A stretch of DNA of 64,000 nt from Glandiceps talaboti (lineage: Eukaryota > Hemichordata > Enteropneusta > Spengelidae), in the NCBI RefSeq assembly GCF_964340395.1, contig NC_135552.1:4229201-4293200 (forward strand), in the 5' to 3' direction. This document shows, piece after piece, positions 1 to 11,795 of this stretch (positions within the stretch are counted from its first letter, which is position 1; every line of letters begins with the position of its first letter). The position numbers were made by a program, and so were the translations under genes. The notes under the pieces were generated by a model. The model did no database searches. It saw only the letters and a list, made by a program, of their open reading frames with translations, and was not told the DNA's origin.

Positions 1-345
1 TACAGTAGTTAGTAGCTTTATGTATGAATGCTGTCTTTGTATTTAGACTGTGGAAAAAAATCATTACTTTATAATGGGTCAACTTTCTGAAGAACCCACC
101 ACTCAATGAAGACATTGTGAGAACTCTGTTTAATACCGATTTATCTAATGACTGTCTAGAGTAGAAAGTTTAAAGTATTGTCTTGTTTTGTTTTGAATTA
201 CCCTGTACAAATCACCTCAAGGAGCTGTCAACATACAGTTCACCATGCATCACATAACTAACACTTTGTGTAGTTACTGTTTTTTAAAGGCTTCAAAGTA
301 GCCACATTTGGTGCTGATTTATTTGTCGTGATTTTGTCCTTTCAG

Positions 346-3300
346 CTGGAATTATTGATGTCAAGAAAATAGGTTATTATAAAGCAAGTATTTCAACAAA
401 AGCTAAATTTCACAGTGAGTATCATTCTCTATCTGTCCTTGCCTTTATCCCTTTACAATAATTATAAGAATGAGATTAGTCGGTTGGAATATATTTATAT
501 ACAGTGTCATAATTTACTGGAAGTGAGTAGTGACGAGGGGTACTGTTTGATTTTGATCACTGAAGGACAAGTGATTTATTTGAAACATGTCTATTTCTCA
601 ATCAAAAGTGGAAGAAGAGAACTTGTTTATGAATCATAGTGCTTCATTTAGTTTTGTTTATTATAAATTTACTAATTTACCTATTTATTTATATTTGTTT
701 ATCTTATGGAAACTGTATTTAAAAAAAAATTAACAATCATACTGATTAGCCAGTAGGCTAAATGCTAGTCTTCTCCAGGGCCCTCTGTATTAAGATAACA
801 GAGAGAGGACATAACAGGAGATTTCTTTCAGGTAAATAGTCATGAATATTCAGTGTTCATCTAAGAATTATTCAGAACCCAAAGTTGTGAAAATACCTTT
901 ATGTCCTGGAGTGGCATTCCCCTTTAAATGTTAGCTAAACACTGTGAATGATTACACAATGGAGAATCTACCAGTCAAGTAACAACAAAAGCTGAGATTG
1001 TAAGTTGAAGCATGGACGAACCTTTAATATTCCTTAAATTGTTATTTTCATTTCAGTTACCACTGGACATGCAACAGTGATGGGAAGAGTGTCTTTCTTC
1101 AGTCCTAACTCGGAGAAAGAAGATTCAGTTACAAGTGATTCAGGTAATGAAATATGACAGATACTAAACATATTCACATGTATATGATTAGTTAAAGGAA
1201 TGTCCAGTCAGACTTATTTCTGTCTTTAGTACACTTGTATTGATTACTGCTATCAACTCACATATGATTTGAGGTGATAAAATGATACATTGGTAACTTG
1301 CTCAACTTTGAAAAATGAAAAGAAGCAATACTGCACTTGACATGTGTTCAGCTATTTTGTGGATTTCCTGCAAGGGTTTATGGGAAAACCTTTGGTGTTC
1401 ATATCACGAATACCCAAATCTTTTTGTTTCAACAAATAAAAATAGTGTCCAAAATGGCGGCAGATACACTCAGTGTTGTAATGCTTTTTTGCAAGATTTC
1501 AATTGTAAGTTACCAAAGTGCTATCTTCCTACCCAAAATCATATTTAAGTTGATAGTGGTAATCAATACAAGTGTACTAAAGACAAACAAACTTGACCGG
1601 ACTTTCCCTTAAACTGAGTTTCCTGTTAATTTATAGTAGTGATTGTCAGTAGGAATAAAATAAAATATTTCCAAGGATGCATTTTCAAAAAAAAATGTTT
1701 ACACAAAACACTTCAATGGCTTAAAAGCTTAACTGTTTGTTGATCATAAATTTTTTTTTTTTTTTAATTTATTTGTGTATGCAATGATGCATCAAAACTG
1801 TAACCGTACTACCGGTACTAACATTAAGGTTTGGAACCAGCCTCTATTCATAGTCACACCTCAGTAGACATTTATTTTAAATTCAGTTTCTGACTTACCA
1901 ATGTGTTATAGGTAGCAAACATTTTTGTATTTACCTAAAAACCAAACAATTTTGTCTAGCTTGAAAATGTATACACATATTGAACATGCATGCAAACTCC
2001 AGCTACCAGGTTAGAACAAAGAATATTTCATTCCTAAATTCCATAGGATATTTACGGTATAATCTTTAAATGTAAGTTTTTTATTTAAATCTCCAATATT
2101 GAACTATTTTAGTTATATTCTGTCATGAATTTTAAAAGTTCAGGAATAATCTACACGGCTACCTCTGTTTCTTTCCAGGTTTTAACTTTGATCAAGAATA
2201 CATCTATCAAGAGGAGTTACAAAGTAAGCAGTCAGCAGCCAAGAAGAGTGATAGTGACAAAGAAAATGCCAGCCAATCAGATGAAGCTACAAAGTCACCT
2301 CTACCCAATCAGCAGTATGCTCTCATTGAATTTGAAAAACCTATCACCTGTGCAGATAGTTCGCTTCTTATTGGCTCAAAACTAGACACAGATATTCATA
2401 TCCTTTCAAACTTCACACACTTGTGTTAATGACCATGTTTTTATTTGTACAGGTTGGAGTAGCTGGTAAATTTTATTGTTTTTCCTGTATTTTGAGTCAC
2501 AAAATTTCAACTGTCATGAAAATGGCATTGCTTTTGGCATATATAGATACATTATCATTGAGTCTAGATAAATTATTGTATTTGCTGAATACAAATCCAG
2601 TTAGCTACATTTGCAATCTCTTTAATGCTAAGGGGTCCAACTTTATCCAGTCATAACCCTCATTGTAACCTGAACTCCCTAACTTGTTGAACATAATATG
2701 GCTGGTTGGACTGGAACCTCTAATTTGATGATGAGAGTATGGCCGATTGGGCTAAACATCCCTAACTTTATGACAAATGTATGGTTGGTCCATAAGACTA
2801 CAGTCCTATCAAAAAGTATATTTCCCTAACAAAAGATTTACATGCTAATATGTGTAGATTGGCTTTCTATGGTCAGTTGGTATACTCCATCTCAGACAAG
2901 GTGAGTTTGCAGTGCTCAACTATTTCAATATTTTAGTTCATTCAATATTATATATGTACTAGTGGCAATAAGAATTCATAGGTAGTTGATATGCTAATGA
3001 GGCAAATTAGTATACACCATTTTCTACCTAAAGTGATCATTTATTTTCCATATGAAGGCCCTGAAAATTCCAAACTTCACTACAGACAACACCTCAGATA
3101 GGATGAGTTTAGATGTTTGAACTCACAAAATTTCAAACTGAAATAGTGCTGGTGATCATTCATAGTTACTTATGAGTTCAAAAATGTGTGTGCATGTCTG
3201 TCATCGTAAACTTCTGATAATATTTTGCTTGACAAGTTCCTATCATGAGAGCACCTTACTTCTGCTAACATTAGCTTATAAGTCCTTGGAGAGTTACAAA

Positions 3301-5385
3301 TATTTGCTGATAACATATTGAAAAAATTGGAAAAGTAGACGTAGGTGATTGTTTTTGCCAACTACTAGCCTTCACACACATGAACATTGCCTCTCATTCT
3401 ACTCATTTCAAAGAAAACATTTTTTTTTATTAATAACCTAGTTTTGCCAAGATCTTGAAAAAACATACTTTGCGAAAGATTTCTTCTATGTTAAGTGACT
3501 TTGAACATTTGTGTGGTAAACAGTTTAAATGATCATGAGTTCTAATTATCTGCAAGTAATATTTCACCTATAAGAAATACATATTAAGGTTGGCAAGCTT
3601 TGTCAAACTATCCATTTGTTGGCTCTATTGCTAGGTGACGTATGGACAATGATGTGGTCATAGGAATGCTGCAATTGGTATGAGCCTTTGTCCCTGTTCA
3701 TGATGTTACTCCCTTGTCTTCCAATGTAGAATGATTCTCAAATATACCTGGCTGACCTGTCCTGTTCTCTGTCGATGATACATGCAGAGTTCTATTTTGT
3801 ATTTTCACAGTATACCAGTTGTCCAACTAATAAGTTAATTTATCATGTGATTTATCTTGCAGAATTATCATGAAACCATCTTGCCAAAACTGAAAATATT
3901 CAAAAACAAATCAAGAGAAGGAATTGCTGAAAGGGTATGTGCAAAAGAACTTTAAAAAACAAATTCTAGTGATTTACATTTTATCTCCTACTGATATGCC
4001 AACGTGATGGTATTCTATTAAACAAGACGAAAGCATGTCAAACATTTTGGAACCCTTCCAAGTTGACTTTGTTGAAATCAGCCAGTTTTCATTTGTGTAT
4101 ACCTTATTTCCAAAAAGCATAATTGAAATAGAACACATGAAACCAAATATGCAAATTAAGCATTGTATGATATCATGAAATCTTCAAATGAAACACTATC
4201 TAACCACTATTAAATTACATAATTAAGCACCATATGATGTCATAACAGTATACAAATCAACAACCATTTGTCTATCTTCAAATATGTAAATTAAGTATGC
4301 TATAAAATCAGACCAAGTTTAAATAAAACCAAATACATGTAGTAACTTTACTTTCATCTACTGTTCTAGATGCTTGATGACTACAATATTATTGGTAGAG
4401 CACTTTTCAAAAAAGAAACAAACATACAACTGTTTGTTGGTTTGAAAGTTAACCTCTCAACTGGTGAAACTGGTATAATAGAAGGTGGCTTTGGCCAGAG
4501 TGGCAAGTACAAAGTTAGAATACCAGGTAAGTTGTTTAGTTTCTAGTGTTGTATACATGTAAATAGCATACCAGTAATTCTTTGTAATTCTTTACATCAT
4601 AATGGTGTTGTTCACACTGATTAGTTTCGAACATGTTGTTCATAATTATAAATTAATATACTTGAAAATACTTTCCTATCCACTCAATAGAACTCTTTCA
4701 AGGGTTTCACAGTGGCCACTTTTAGCTACATATTTCAAGTGAGTGAGCTTTCAGATGTGTTTTTAACGTCGAAGGGCATCACCTTGAGTAGGCGATGTCA
4801 AACAGCATATATATCACCGTATAGAAAGGATTCTGTTATTCTATCTGTAACCTGGAGGGACTATGCCAAACAGCATATATTTAGACTCTTGTGGTGGATT
4901 CTGTCAATCTATCTGTCCATGCATGTATCTGTGTGCAGCCATATCGATGCCAATAAATGGTTGACATACTACAAGGTGTAGGCATGTCCTATAAATTCAT
5001 AACCTTGGAAAGGTGACCAAATGGTGGCCATATTTGTCATACAAAATAGACACCTAAAAACAAATACATCTAGACTTGATGAAAAGTGTCTACAATAATA
5101 CTGATATGAATAACCTGCCCTGCCATTTTGAAGTTATTGAAAGTGATTTTATCAAGTGTTGAAGTATAGAAAGATTAAAGCGTGTGCCACATTTTGAGTA
5201 TTATTAATAGTACATTTTGACCGGTTTAAAGCGTGGAAATCTTTATATTAATATACTCTATACCATCCAGATGGACTAAAGGCTGACACTAAAAAGTTAT
5301 TATCCTCTACTGGTAAGAAGAAAGGTAAAGGAAAACAGACACCCCAGCCAGGTAAGAGATGTGTGTGTCTCTGTCTGTGTGTTTG

Positions 5386-5428
<43 letters not shown>

Positions 5429-5478
5429 GTGTCTGACTATAAAATTGCAGATATATGCATGACTATTGTACATGTGAG

Positions 5479-5550
<72 letters not shown>

Positions 5551-5558
5551 TGTCTCTC

Positions 5559-5619
<61 letters not shown>

Positions 5620-6328
5620 ATCTCACTCTCTCTCTCTCTCTCTCTCTCACATTAGATTAAATTAGTCTAAAAGTAAAATAACAGCTTTTGCCATAAATAC
5701 AATGATACAGTGTACTCTATTAAAGCTGTTGGCTGACCCCTCAACCTTTTATTTAGAGACAGACACTGATTCAAACTGTTGTACATACCCCATGACATAC
5801 TAAGTTAGTAAATATACTACAGCGCCCAAAGTGATTTCCCAGAGTTCCCTACCAAAATCTTAATGCAAGGTATGGAAATCTATTAAAGTTTTACCAACTT
5901 TCCCCATGCTGTTACCAGCTTTCCCCGTGCTGTTACCAGCTTTCCCCGTGCTGTTACCAGCTTTCCCCCTGCTGTTACCAACTTTCCCCCTGCTGTTACC
6001 AACTTTCCCCGTGCTGTTACCAACTTTCCCGATGCCCCCTGCTGTTACCAGCTTTCTCAGACTTTAGCAGAAAATGTGTCTAGGTAACAGTTTTAGCATT
6101 AATGCTAATAATGTGAAAAATGATATACAATATTGATATACCTATGCAAATCATGGAATTGATTGTTTTGAGTGAAACATAACTTGTCATTATCTCTTTG
6201 TTTCAGATACATCAGCAGCTGGCGATGCTGGGGGAGATGAGACATCTACAGAACACCAGGCAATTCATATCACTTTGAACTTCAAAAGATACATACATGA
6301 CCCCAAGAAAAAGATGATGCAAACATAA
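346..6328 (+). CDS. EEFSEC: Selenocysteine-specific translation elongation factor eEFSec, C-terminal eight exons (5' part outside window)
   Basis: eEFSec is the GTPase that delivers Sec-tRNA(Sec) to ribosomes at UGA codons with SBP2 and SECIS RNA. Eight exons can be joined in frame: 346-414, 1057-1143, 2179-2397, 2842-2900, 3863-3934, 4370-4526, 5271-5351 and 6207-6328 (TAA at 6326-6328). Together they give about 288 codons, matching roughly the C-terminal half of the ~600-residue animal protein. Recognisable family blocks are TKAKFHITTGHATVMGR, FNFDQEYIYQEE, ALIEFEKPITC, IGSKLDTDIH, MCRLAFYG, ALFKKETNIQLFVGLKVNL, FGQSGKYKVRIP and ITLNFKRYIHDPKK. These cover the end of the EF-Tu-like domain III and domain IV, which binds Sec-tRNA and SBP2. 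A basic linker (GKKKGKGKQ) precedes the last strand. All junctions are GT-AG except the one after 2397. The N-terminal GTPase domain and promoter lie upstream of base 1. Identity is very secure; exon edges are by eye. Confidence 0.95.
780..938. mobile_element. Half copy of a TTAA-flanked inverted-repeat MITE (same family as 24339-24766)
   Basis: Bases about 880-938 read like the right end of the element at 24339-24766: both contain GAACCCAAAGTT, GAAAATACC and a TTCCCCTTTAA/TCCCCTTTAA end. The matching left arm is not clear, so this looks like a truncated or decayed copy inside an EEFSEC intron. Confidence 0.5.
1192..1612. mobile_element. TTAA-flanked MITE in EEFSEC intron
   Basis: An inverted repeat of about 75-80 bp pairs 1192-1270 with 1530-1612. 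The left arm runs TTAAAGGAATGTCCAGTCAG and the right arm ends CCGGACTTTCCCTTAA. Both arms share the block CTTTAGTACACTTGTATTGA in opposite orientation. TTAA at both edges suggests TTAA target duplication, as in piggyBac or Kolobok elements. There is no coding capacity. Confidence 0.75.
2398..2841 (+). other. U12-type AT-AC intron inside EEFSEC
   Basis: The intron starts ATATCCTTTC (2398-2407), the minor-spliceosome 5' splice site, and ends in AC (2840-2841). A TTCCCTAAC branch-site match lies at 2822-2830, with its branch adenosine about 12 nt from the 3' end, the usual U12 spacing. No GT-AG pair restores the reading frame here, whereas the AT-AC junction splits a His codon (C|AT) exactly and gives the conserved DIH-AN-MCRLAF stretch. 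The intron is 444 bp. Confidence 0.9.
5387..5648 (+). repeat. Microsatellites (TGTC)n then (TC)n
   Basis: A TGTC tract at about 5387-5430 and a long TC/CTGT tract at about 5478-5648 lie in the last EEFSEC intron. They produce apparent Ser/Leu- and Cys-rich reading frames that are not genes. Confidence 0.95.
5891..6056 (+). repeat. 21 bp minisatellite
   Basis: About eight copies of a unit like CTGTTACCAGCTTTCCCCGTG lie in tandem, with A/G and C/G variants, within the last EEFSEC intron. Confidence 0.9.
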
Positions 6329-6510
6329 CATTCTTGATAACTGAATTAGGTAGAATAGATTTTATTAGATTGGATTAGATTAGGTTACCTAATATATCAT
6401 TGTAGATGGTAAATTTGACTAGAAAACATAAATTTCAAAAACGTTGAAATGTTATAAAATTGTATACTTAAGTATGCTTTTTAAAACAAAGTTCTTAATA
6501 TAAGTCAGCT

Positions 6511-6516
6511 AATAAA
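6511..6516 (+). terminator. Candidate polyadenylation signal of EEFSEC
   Basis: AATAAA lies about 185 bp after the stop codon. Other AATAAA-like words occur further downstream, so usage is unproven. Confidence 0.35.
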
Positions 6517-6628
6517 CTGAGAAATATTTTCAATGGGCCGTGGAAAAATCATTTTTGTTAAAATACAAGGATGATAATTAATTTGCTAATACATAATGTA
6601 ATTTATCATTGTCTTAGAGTGTCTCATA

Positions 6629-6979
6629 TTAAAGTGGCACAACCTGAGTCTCTAAGCATATTACCCAAGTGAAAATACTGTAATTAAACAGTATATTGTT
6701 AATGTTCATACATGCTTCAACCGGTATAAAATTAAGTTTAGTCTTCTGACATGGTTAGAAAAGTTGATTGCATAGATGGATTTCCTGAATATTTTTTGAG
6801 ACATGATAAATTACATCATCAGACCTTTTATGGGTTAAATCTTGATACCAGGTTTGAGTTCTGGCAATTGCAAGTGGTGTTTAAGTAGGATTCAGTAAGT
6901 ACAATACTGCAAGTACCTTTCAAATAAGCAGCAAAAAACTACACCCAAATATGTATAAACTCAGCTTGTGCCCCTTTAA
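6629..6979. mobile_element. TTAA-flanked MITE, family copy 1
   Basis: The edges are TTAAAGTGGCACAACCTGAG and CTCAGCTTGTGCCCCTTTAA, an inverted repeat ending in TTAA. The interior is alignable by eye with 7775-8122 (shared GTGAAAATACT, AGAAAAGTTGATTGCAT/AGAAGTTGATTGCAT, ATACCAGGTTTGAGTTC). It is about 350 bp and non-coding. Confidence 0.8.
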
Positions 6980-7774
6980 AAGAAATGAATACAATTCAGT
7001 TCATGTTAGGAAATGTATATTACCTTTGAGGCTTTGAGTAATATTTTACTTGTTCTAGTCAACTATTAATACATTTGAAATCCACAAATTTTACACAAGA
7101 CATTGAAAATACTGCAATTTCATTTATGTAGCATGCCCTAACAGGACTACAAAGTACTATTGACCTGTAACCTATTGACCAATTATAAATGTTCTTATGT
7201 GCCATCTTATATCTGGAAAGTTATATCTCAACACATACAACAAATGGACACAGCCATTTTAAAGAAAGATTCAAATTATTGCATTGGACTGTTTGTTGGC
7301 ACTAATCAGACTTGCCATGTGAAGACATGCTACATAAATAGAGGTTACATTTTATTGCCTTGAAAGGGTTTGCACAGAATGAAAATGGAAGTAAAACTGT
7401 TGTTGATTCAAGGTATGATCAGCTTTGTCAAAGTTACTATTGTACTTACTGTACTATAGGACGACATTGCAAGGATAGCATGATGAGAAACATTATGAAT
7501 GTGGTACAACAAGTAATACCGAAGTAAAGCACTTTCTCTGTGTGCTACACTCATTTATAGCATTCATATCAGGTGTATTAGTATACTGTTTGAATTGGTG
7601 TTTATTTACAAGCATAGCGTGTGGTCTTTGTAATGTAGTCGATTAGCAAATGAAACAGATATGTATGCTATAAACGATTGTGGTACATACAGAAAGTGCT
7701 TTACTTTAGTGTTATGGGTTGTAAAAGATATTAAGGATAGACGATATGTTACTGATGAATGATTGACATCTTAT

Positions 7775-8122
7775 TTAAAGTGACACAAGCTGAGTTTATA
7801 ACCTGTTTACTCAAAGTGAAAATACTTACAAAAACTTCCTTTAAACTCTTCTATTGTAATGTTAATGTCAATGCACACTTTCTATGACATTACAATTTGT
7901 GTTTTGACCTTGTTAGAAGTTGATTGCATGATAAGGAGAGTTCTTGTATATTTTTATGCATATTATATAAGTAATTATATCATTGAATCATTGATAAGTT
8001 ATGTCATACCAGGTTTGAGTTCAGTCAAATACATTAGTAAGTAGAATACTGTGAGTACTTTTTTTAAAATGCAGAAAAAAATTACATCCCAAAAAATGAA
8101 AACTCAGCTTGTGTCCCTTTAA
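7775..8122. mobile_element. TTAA-flanked MITE, family copy 2
   Basis: This element has the same length and terminal sequences as 6629-6979 (TTAAAGTGACACAAGCTGAG and CTCAGCTTGTGTCCCTTTAA). The two copies sit in the same orientation within 1.2 kb, downstream of EEFSEC. Confidence 0.8.
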
Positions 8123-8460
8123 GTTCACATCATATTTATTCCAATATTTACTTACCTGATTAACTATTTCCAGGGAATTCCAGCTTTTTTACTGTCGGAA
8201 ATAAAATGATTTTCAATTATTCTTACATATTCCAGAGTTGTGCCAGGATGATTGGTTGTTTTTATGTATCTGTTAGTCTAAATCTTGTCAAGTTTTGGGA
8301 AAACAGGGTTTACCTACAATCTTTTCTGCATCACTGTCTCCCTAATACAGCAGCCCAGTGTGTATTTAGGTGTCCAACATTAGGCATCTTAAAGCAGGTT
8401 TGCATTGTATAATGCTAAATGTACTTATACATGCCTACAAATGGAACTAATCCAGGGCAG

Positions 8461-8890
8461 ATCCAGGTTGGTTTCAAGAGACCTTCTGTAGGTGTCCTAA
8501 GTCAGGATGGTTTCAGGAGACTTCCTGTAGATGTCCTAAGTCAGGATGATTTCAGGAGATATCCTGTAGGTGTCCTAAGTCAGGATGATTTCAGTAGACC
8601 TCCTGTACCGGTAGGTGTCCTAAGTCAGGATGGTTTCAGTAGACCTCCTGTAGATGTCCTAAGTCAGGATGATTTCAGGAGATATCCTGTAGATGTCCTA
8701 AGTCAGGATGATTTCAGTAGACCTCTTGTAAGTTTACTAAGTCAGGAGATTTTAGGAGACCTCCTGTAGGTGTCGTAAGTCAGGATGGTTTCAGGAGATC
8801 ACCTGTCGATTTCCTAAGCCAGGGTGCTTTCAGGAGATTTCCTGTAGGTGTACTAAGTCAGGATGGTTTCAGGAGACTTAATATACGGTA
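8461..8890 (+). repeat. 39 bp minisatellite
   Basis: About ten copies of a 39 bp unit containing GTGTCCTAAGTCAGGATGG and TTTCAGGAGACCTCCTGTA. Because 39 is divisible by three, it gives an open frame with a 13-residue repeat (VGVLSQDGFRRLP-like) at 8419-8769. The repeat decays at both ends and no splice or start context supports translation. Confidence 0.9.
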
Positions 8891-9325
8891 GGTGTCTTTT
8901 ACACTTGGGATGGTTTCAGGAAACATACCTTGTGTAGTATACAATGTACAATGTAGATGTTTTATATCTGGACCAATTCAGGGCGGTTTGAGAAGACCTC
9001 AGCGCACTATAGATTTAGAAGTTTTCATGTTTACAAAAACATAAACAGAATGTTGTGATTAACCATATTTTACTAAAAGTTGTAGACTTTGAGTGCCATC
9101 ATGATCACCAGTATTTATGTTAATATATCACGATGCAGTTTTTAAATTTTGCCTATAAAAATTTGAACCAATACTACTACTATACTAGTGGGTGTAGCGC
9201 AATAATCTTTTCTGATAAGTAATATTTAGTCTGAAAGGCCCAGCTGTTGGTCCACTTCCGTAACCACTCGCTACCCCATTTTTGGACGGCAACTGTAGAA
9301 ACACATTATAAAAGCGGAAGTAGTG

Positions 9326-9640
9326 CCTGGATCACAGGGAGCTCAGGCTCAGTTAGTTTTGTTTACAAATACAAACAAATAATCACAAACAAACAAATAA
9401 GTAAATAAACAAAAACATAAACAAATAAATCGATACATGAGTAGATAAATACATGAATAAACAACAAACACTAAACACCCCCCCCCCCCCAAAAAAAAAA
9501 AAAAAAAGAAGAAAAAAAGAAGAAGTCACCAATGGAGATCCATTGGTAACTATATGGGGTAGTATTTGTGTGTTTGTTGTTTGTTTGTTTGTATTTGTAA
9601 ACAAAACTAACTGAGCCTGAGCTCCCTGTGCCTGGCTCTT
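9326..9640. repeat. Inverted repeat (foldback) with poly-C/poly-A centre
   Basis: Bases about 9336-9380 (CAGGGAGCTCAGGCTCAGTT onward) are repeated in inverse at about 9585-9630. The spacer of about 200 bp holds AAAC/AAAT repeats, a run of about 12 C and a run of about 16 A. It is probably a small foldback element; no target duplication could be assigned. Confidence 0.65.
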
Positions 9641-10038
9641 TCAGGCTGTGATAGTAAGAGTTCACATAGGACTACTCACATTTCAAGGTTAATTTGTAAA
9701 TGAGTTGACGTTTTATTGTTAACTTAGAGGAAATTATTAAGTTTTCCTGTATCCAGTTTCAGGTTAGATAGATGGAAAATTTATCTTGAGTCAAATCTAT
9801 GGAAAGGAAGAGTCCTTCCTAATTTGACAAACTTCAAAACAGCATACACTTCAAATTCCTGTTTTTTTCATATTTGAATTAAGTATTTTTCATCAAAGAA
9901 ATAATTGACTGAATTTTAGTTTTCCATAGGGCCCTATGCACTGTATACAAATGTACCTTTGAAATTTTGTTTACAGTTGGAAATAAAATTATATGAAGTA
10001 AATTGAATATTAATTTCCGTTGTCTTTTGCTATTTTTA

Positions 10039-11382
10039 CCTCCCGTAAGGGTACGGGAGGTATTAAAAGGGGAAGGTGTGTCTGTCCGTCCGTCTGTCTG
10101 TCTGTCTGTCTGTCTGTCTGTGTCATCATTTTCTAAAAATCGGCTGGCTCAATTGTAATGAAATTTGGGATATATAATCTTTAGGGTAATAGCTAGACCT
10201 GATTAGGTTTTGAGCCAGATCTGTTAATGTTTAATTAGAGAAATTTGCATATTAATGAAATAAACGCAATATCTTAAGACTGCATACTTCAATTTCAATA
10301 TAATTTAGTATATTCGTTCAACATACATTTGTCCTATAAAATGTATCTTACGGCGTTAATGAATAATTTGCATAATTAATTATTTTTGGTAATTAGGCTA
10401 TATCTTAAGAATACATACTTCAAATTCAACATAATTTAGTACATACATTAACCATAAGAAAACACATACGTCCTATCAAGTTTGTTGATGCACCGTACAG
10501 TGTTAATGAATAATTTGCATAATTAATGATTTTCGGTAATTAGGCTATATCTTAAGAATACATACTTCAATTCCAATATAATTCAGTACACACGTTAACC
10601 ATAACAATCACATATGTCCTGTAAAGTTTGTTGGTGTACCTTTCAGTGTTAATGAATAATTTGCATAATTAATTATTTTTGATAATTTGGCTACATCCTA
10701 AGAATACATACTGTACTTCAAATTCAACATAATTTAGTACATACGTTAACCATATGAAAACACATATGTCCTATCAAGTTTGTTGATGCACCGTACAGTG
10801 TTAATGAATAATTTGCATAATTAATGATTTTCGGTAATTAGGCTCAATTCCAATATAATTCAGTACATACATTAACCATAACAAATTGTGTATGTCATAT
10901 AAAGTTAGTTGATGTACCTTACAGTGTTAATGAATAATTTGCATAATTAATGATTTTCGGTTATTAGGCTATATCTTAAGACTGCATACTTCAATTTCAA
11001 TACAATTTAGTACATACGTTAACCATAACAAAGAGGATATGTCCTATAAAATCTTTTATATAGCTTAGTTTTAATGAGAAATTTGCATAATTAATGATTT
11101 TAGGTAACTAGGTCGTATCTTAAAACTGCAAGCTTCAAATTTCGTATAATGTGATACGTACATCATAATAATACGCACCTATCCTATGAAGTTTGTTACT
11201 ACAACTTTTACCTTTAATGAGTATTTTGAATAATGAATGATATTTAGTAATTAAGCAGTATCATAGACTCTTACATACATTAACCTAAGAAAGCACGCTT
11301 GTCCAAAAAACAAAGCCTGTTACCATAGTTTTTTAGTTTAATTTATTTGCATAATTAGTGATTCCCTTACGGGAGGCATTCA
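10039..11382. mobile_element. Non-autonomous element with short inverted ends and internal ~147 bp repeats
   Basis: The left end reads CCTCCCGTAAGGGTACGGGA and the right end CCCTTACGGGAGGCATT, sharing about 13 bp in inverted orientation. Inside, after a (CTGT)n tract at about 10078-10121, a unit of about 147 bp recurs six to eight times. It is marked by TTAATGAATAATTTGCATAA near 10356, 10503, 10649, 10801, 10927 and 11071. There is no open frame of note. The class is uncertain. Confidence 0.65.
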
Positions 11383-11657
11383 GTTTAAATCTGGTCATAT
11401 ATTATCCTTCCAATCTATAATATCATTTATTGAAGTAAATTTAGATGAGAATCAAGAGAGAGAAAAATCGGTTCACCCGTCTCTTTATTGTGCCCTGCAT
11501 GTAGAAGGCGTTTCAATTGATAACAGATATATGATTTTTATTATAATTGAAATACTGTATACCGGAATATTACAACGCGTACTTATTTTCGCGTAATGAG
11601 AAAAAAGAATCAATAAATGCAATGTTATTTACGGGCATTGGTGACAGACACCGTGAG

Positions 11658-11795
11658 GTTAATACTTCCCATGGTCGCAAACCACGGCCTGTTTTACGGC
11701 AACGTTAATACTTCCCATGGTCGCAAACCACGGCCTGTTTTACGGCAACGTTAATACTTCCCATCGTCGCAAACCACGGCCTGTTTTACGGCAAC
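11658..11795 (+). repeat. 46 bp tandem repeat, three copies
   Basis: Three almost identical 46 bp units run from GTTAATACTTCCCATGGTCG to CCTGTTTTACGGCAAC. They differ by one base in the third unit (CATCG for CATGG). The high identity suggests a recent origin. Confidence 0.95.

Noticed and set aside
2398-2427. Read-through of exon 3 of EEFSEC beyond 2397 to the TAA at 2428-2430 as a natural C-terminus
   Set aside because: The U12 splice signals restore the conserved eEFSec sequence in the next exon, so the stop is intronic.
8419-8769. 116-codon frame over the 39 bp minisatellite as a repeat protein gene
   Set aside because: The repeat continues out of frame on both sides and no splice or promoter context supports it.
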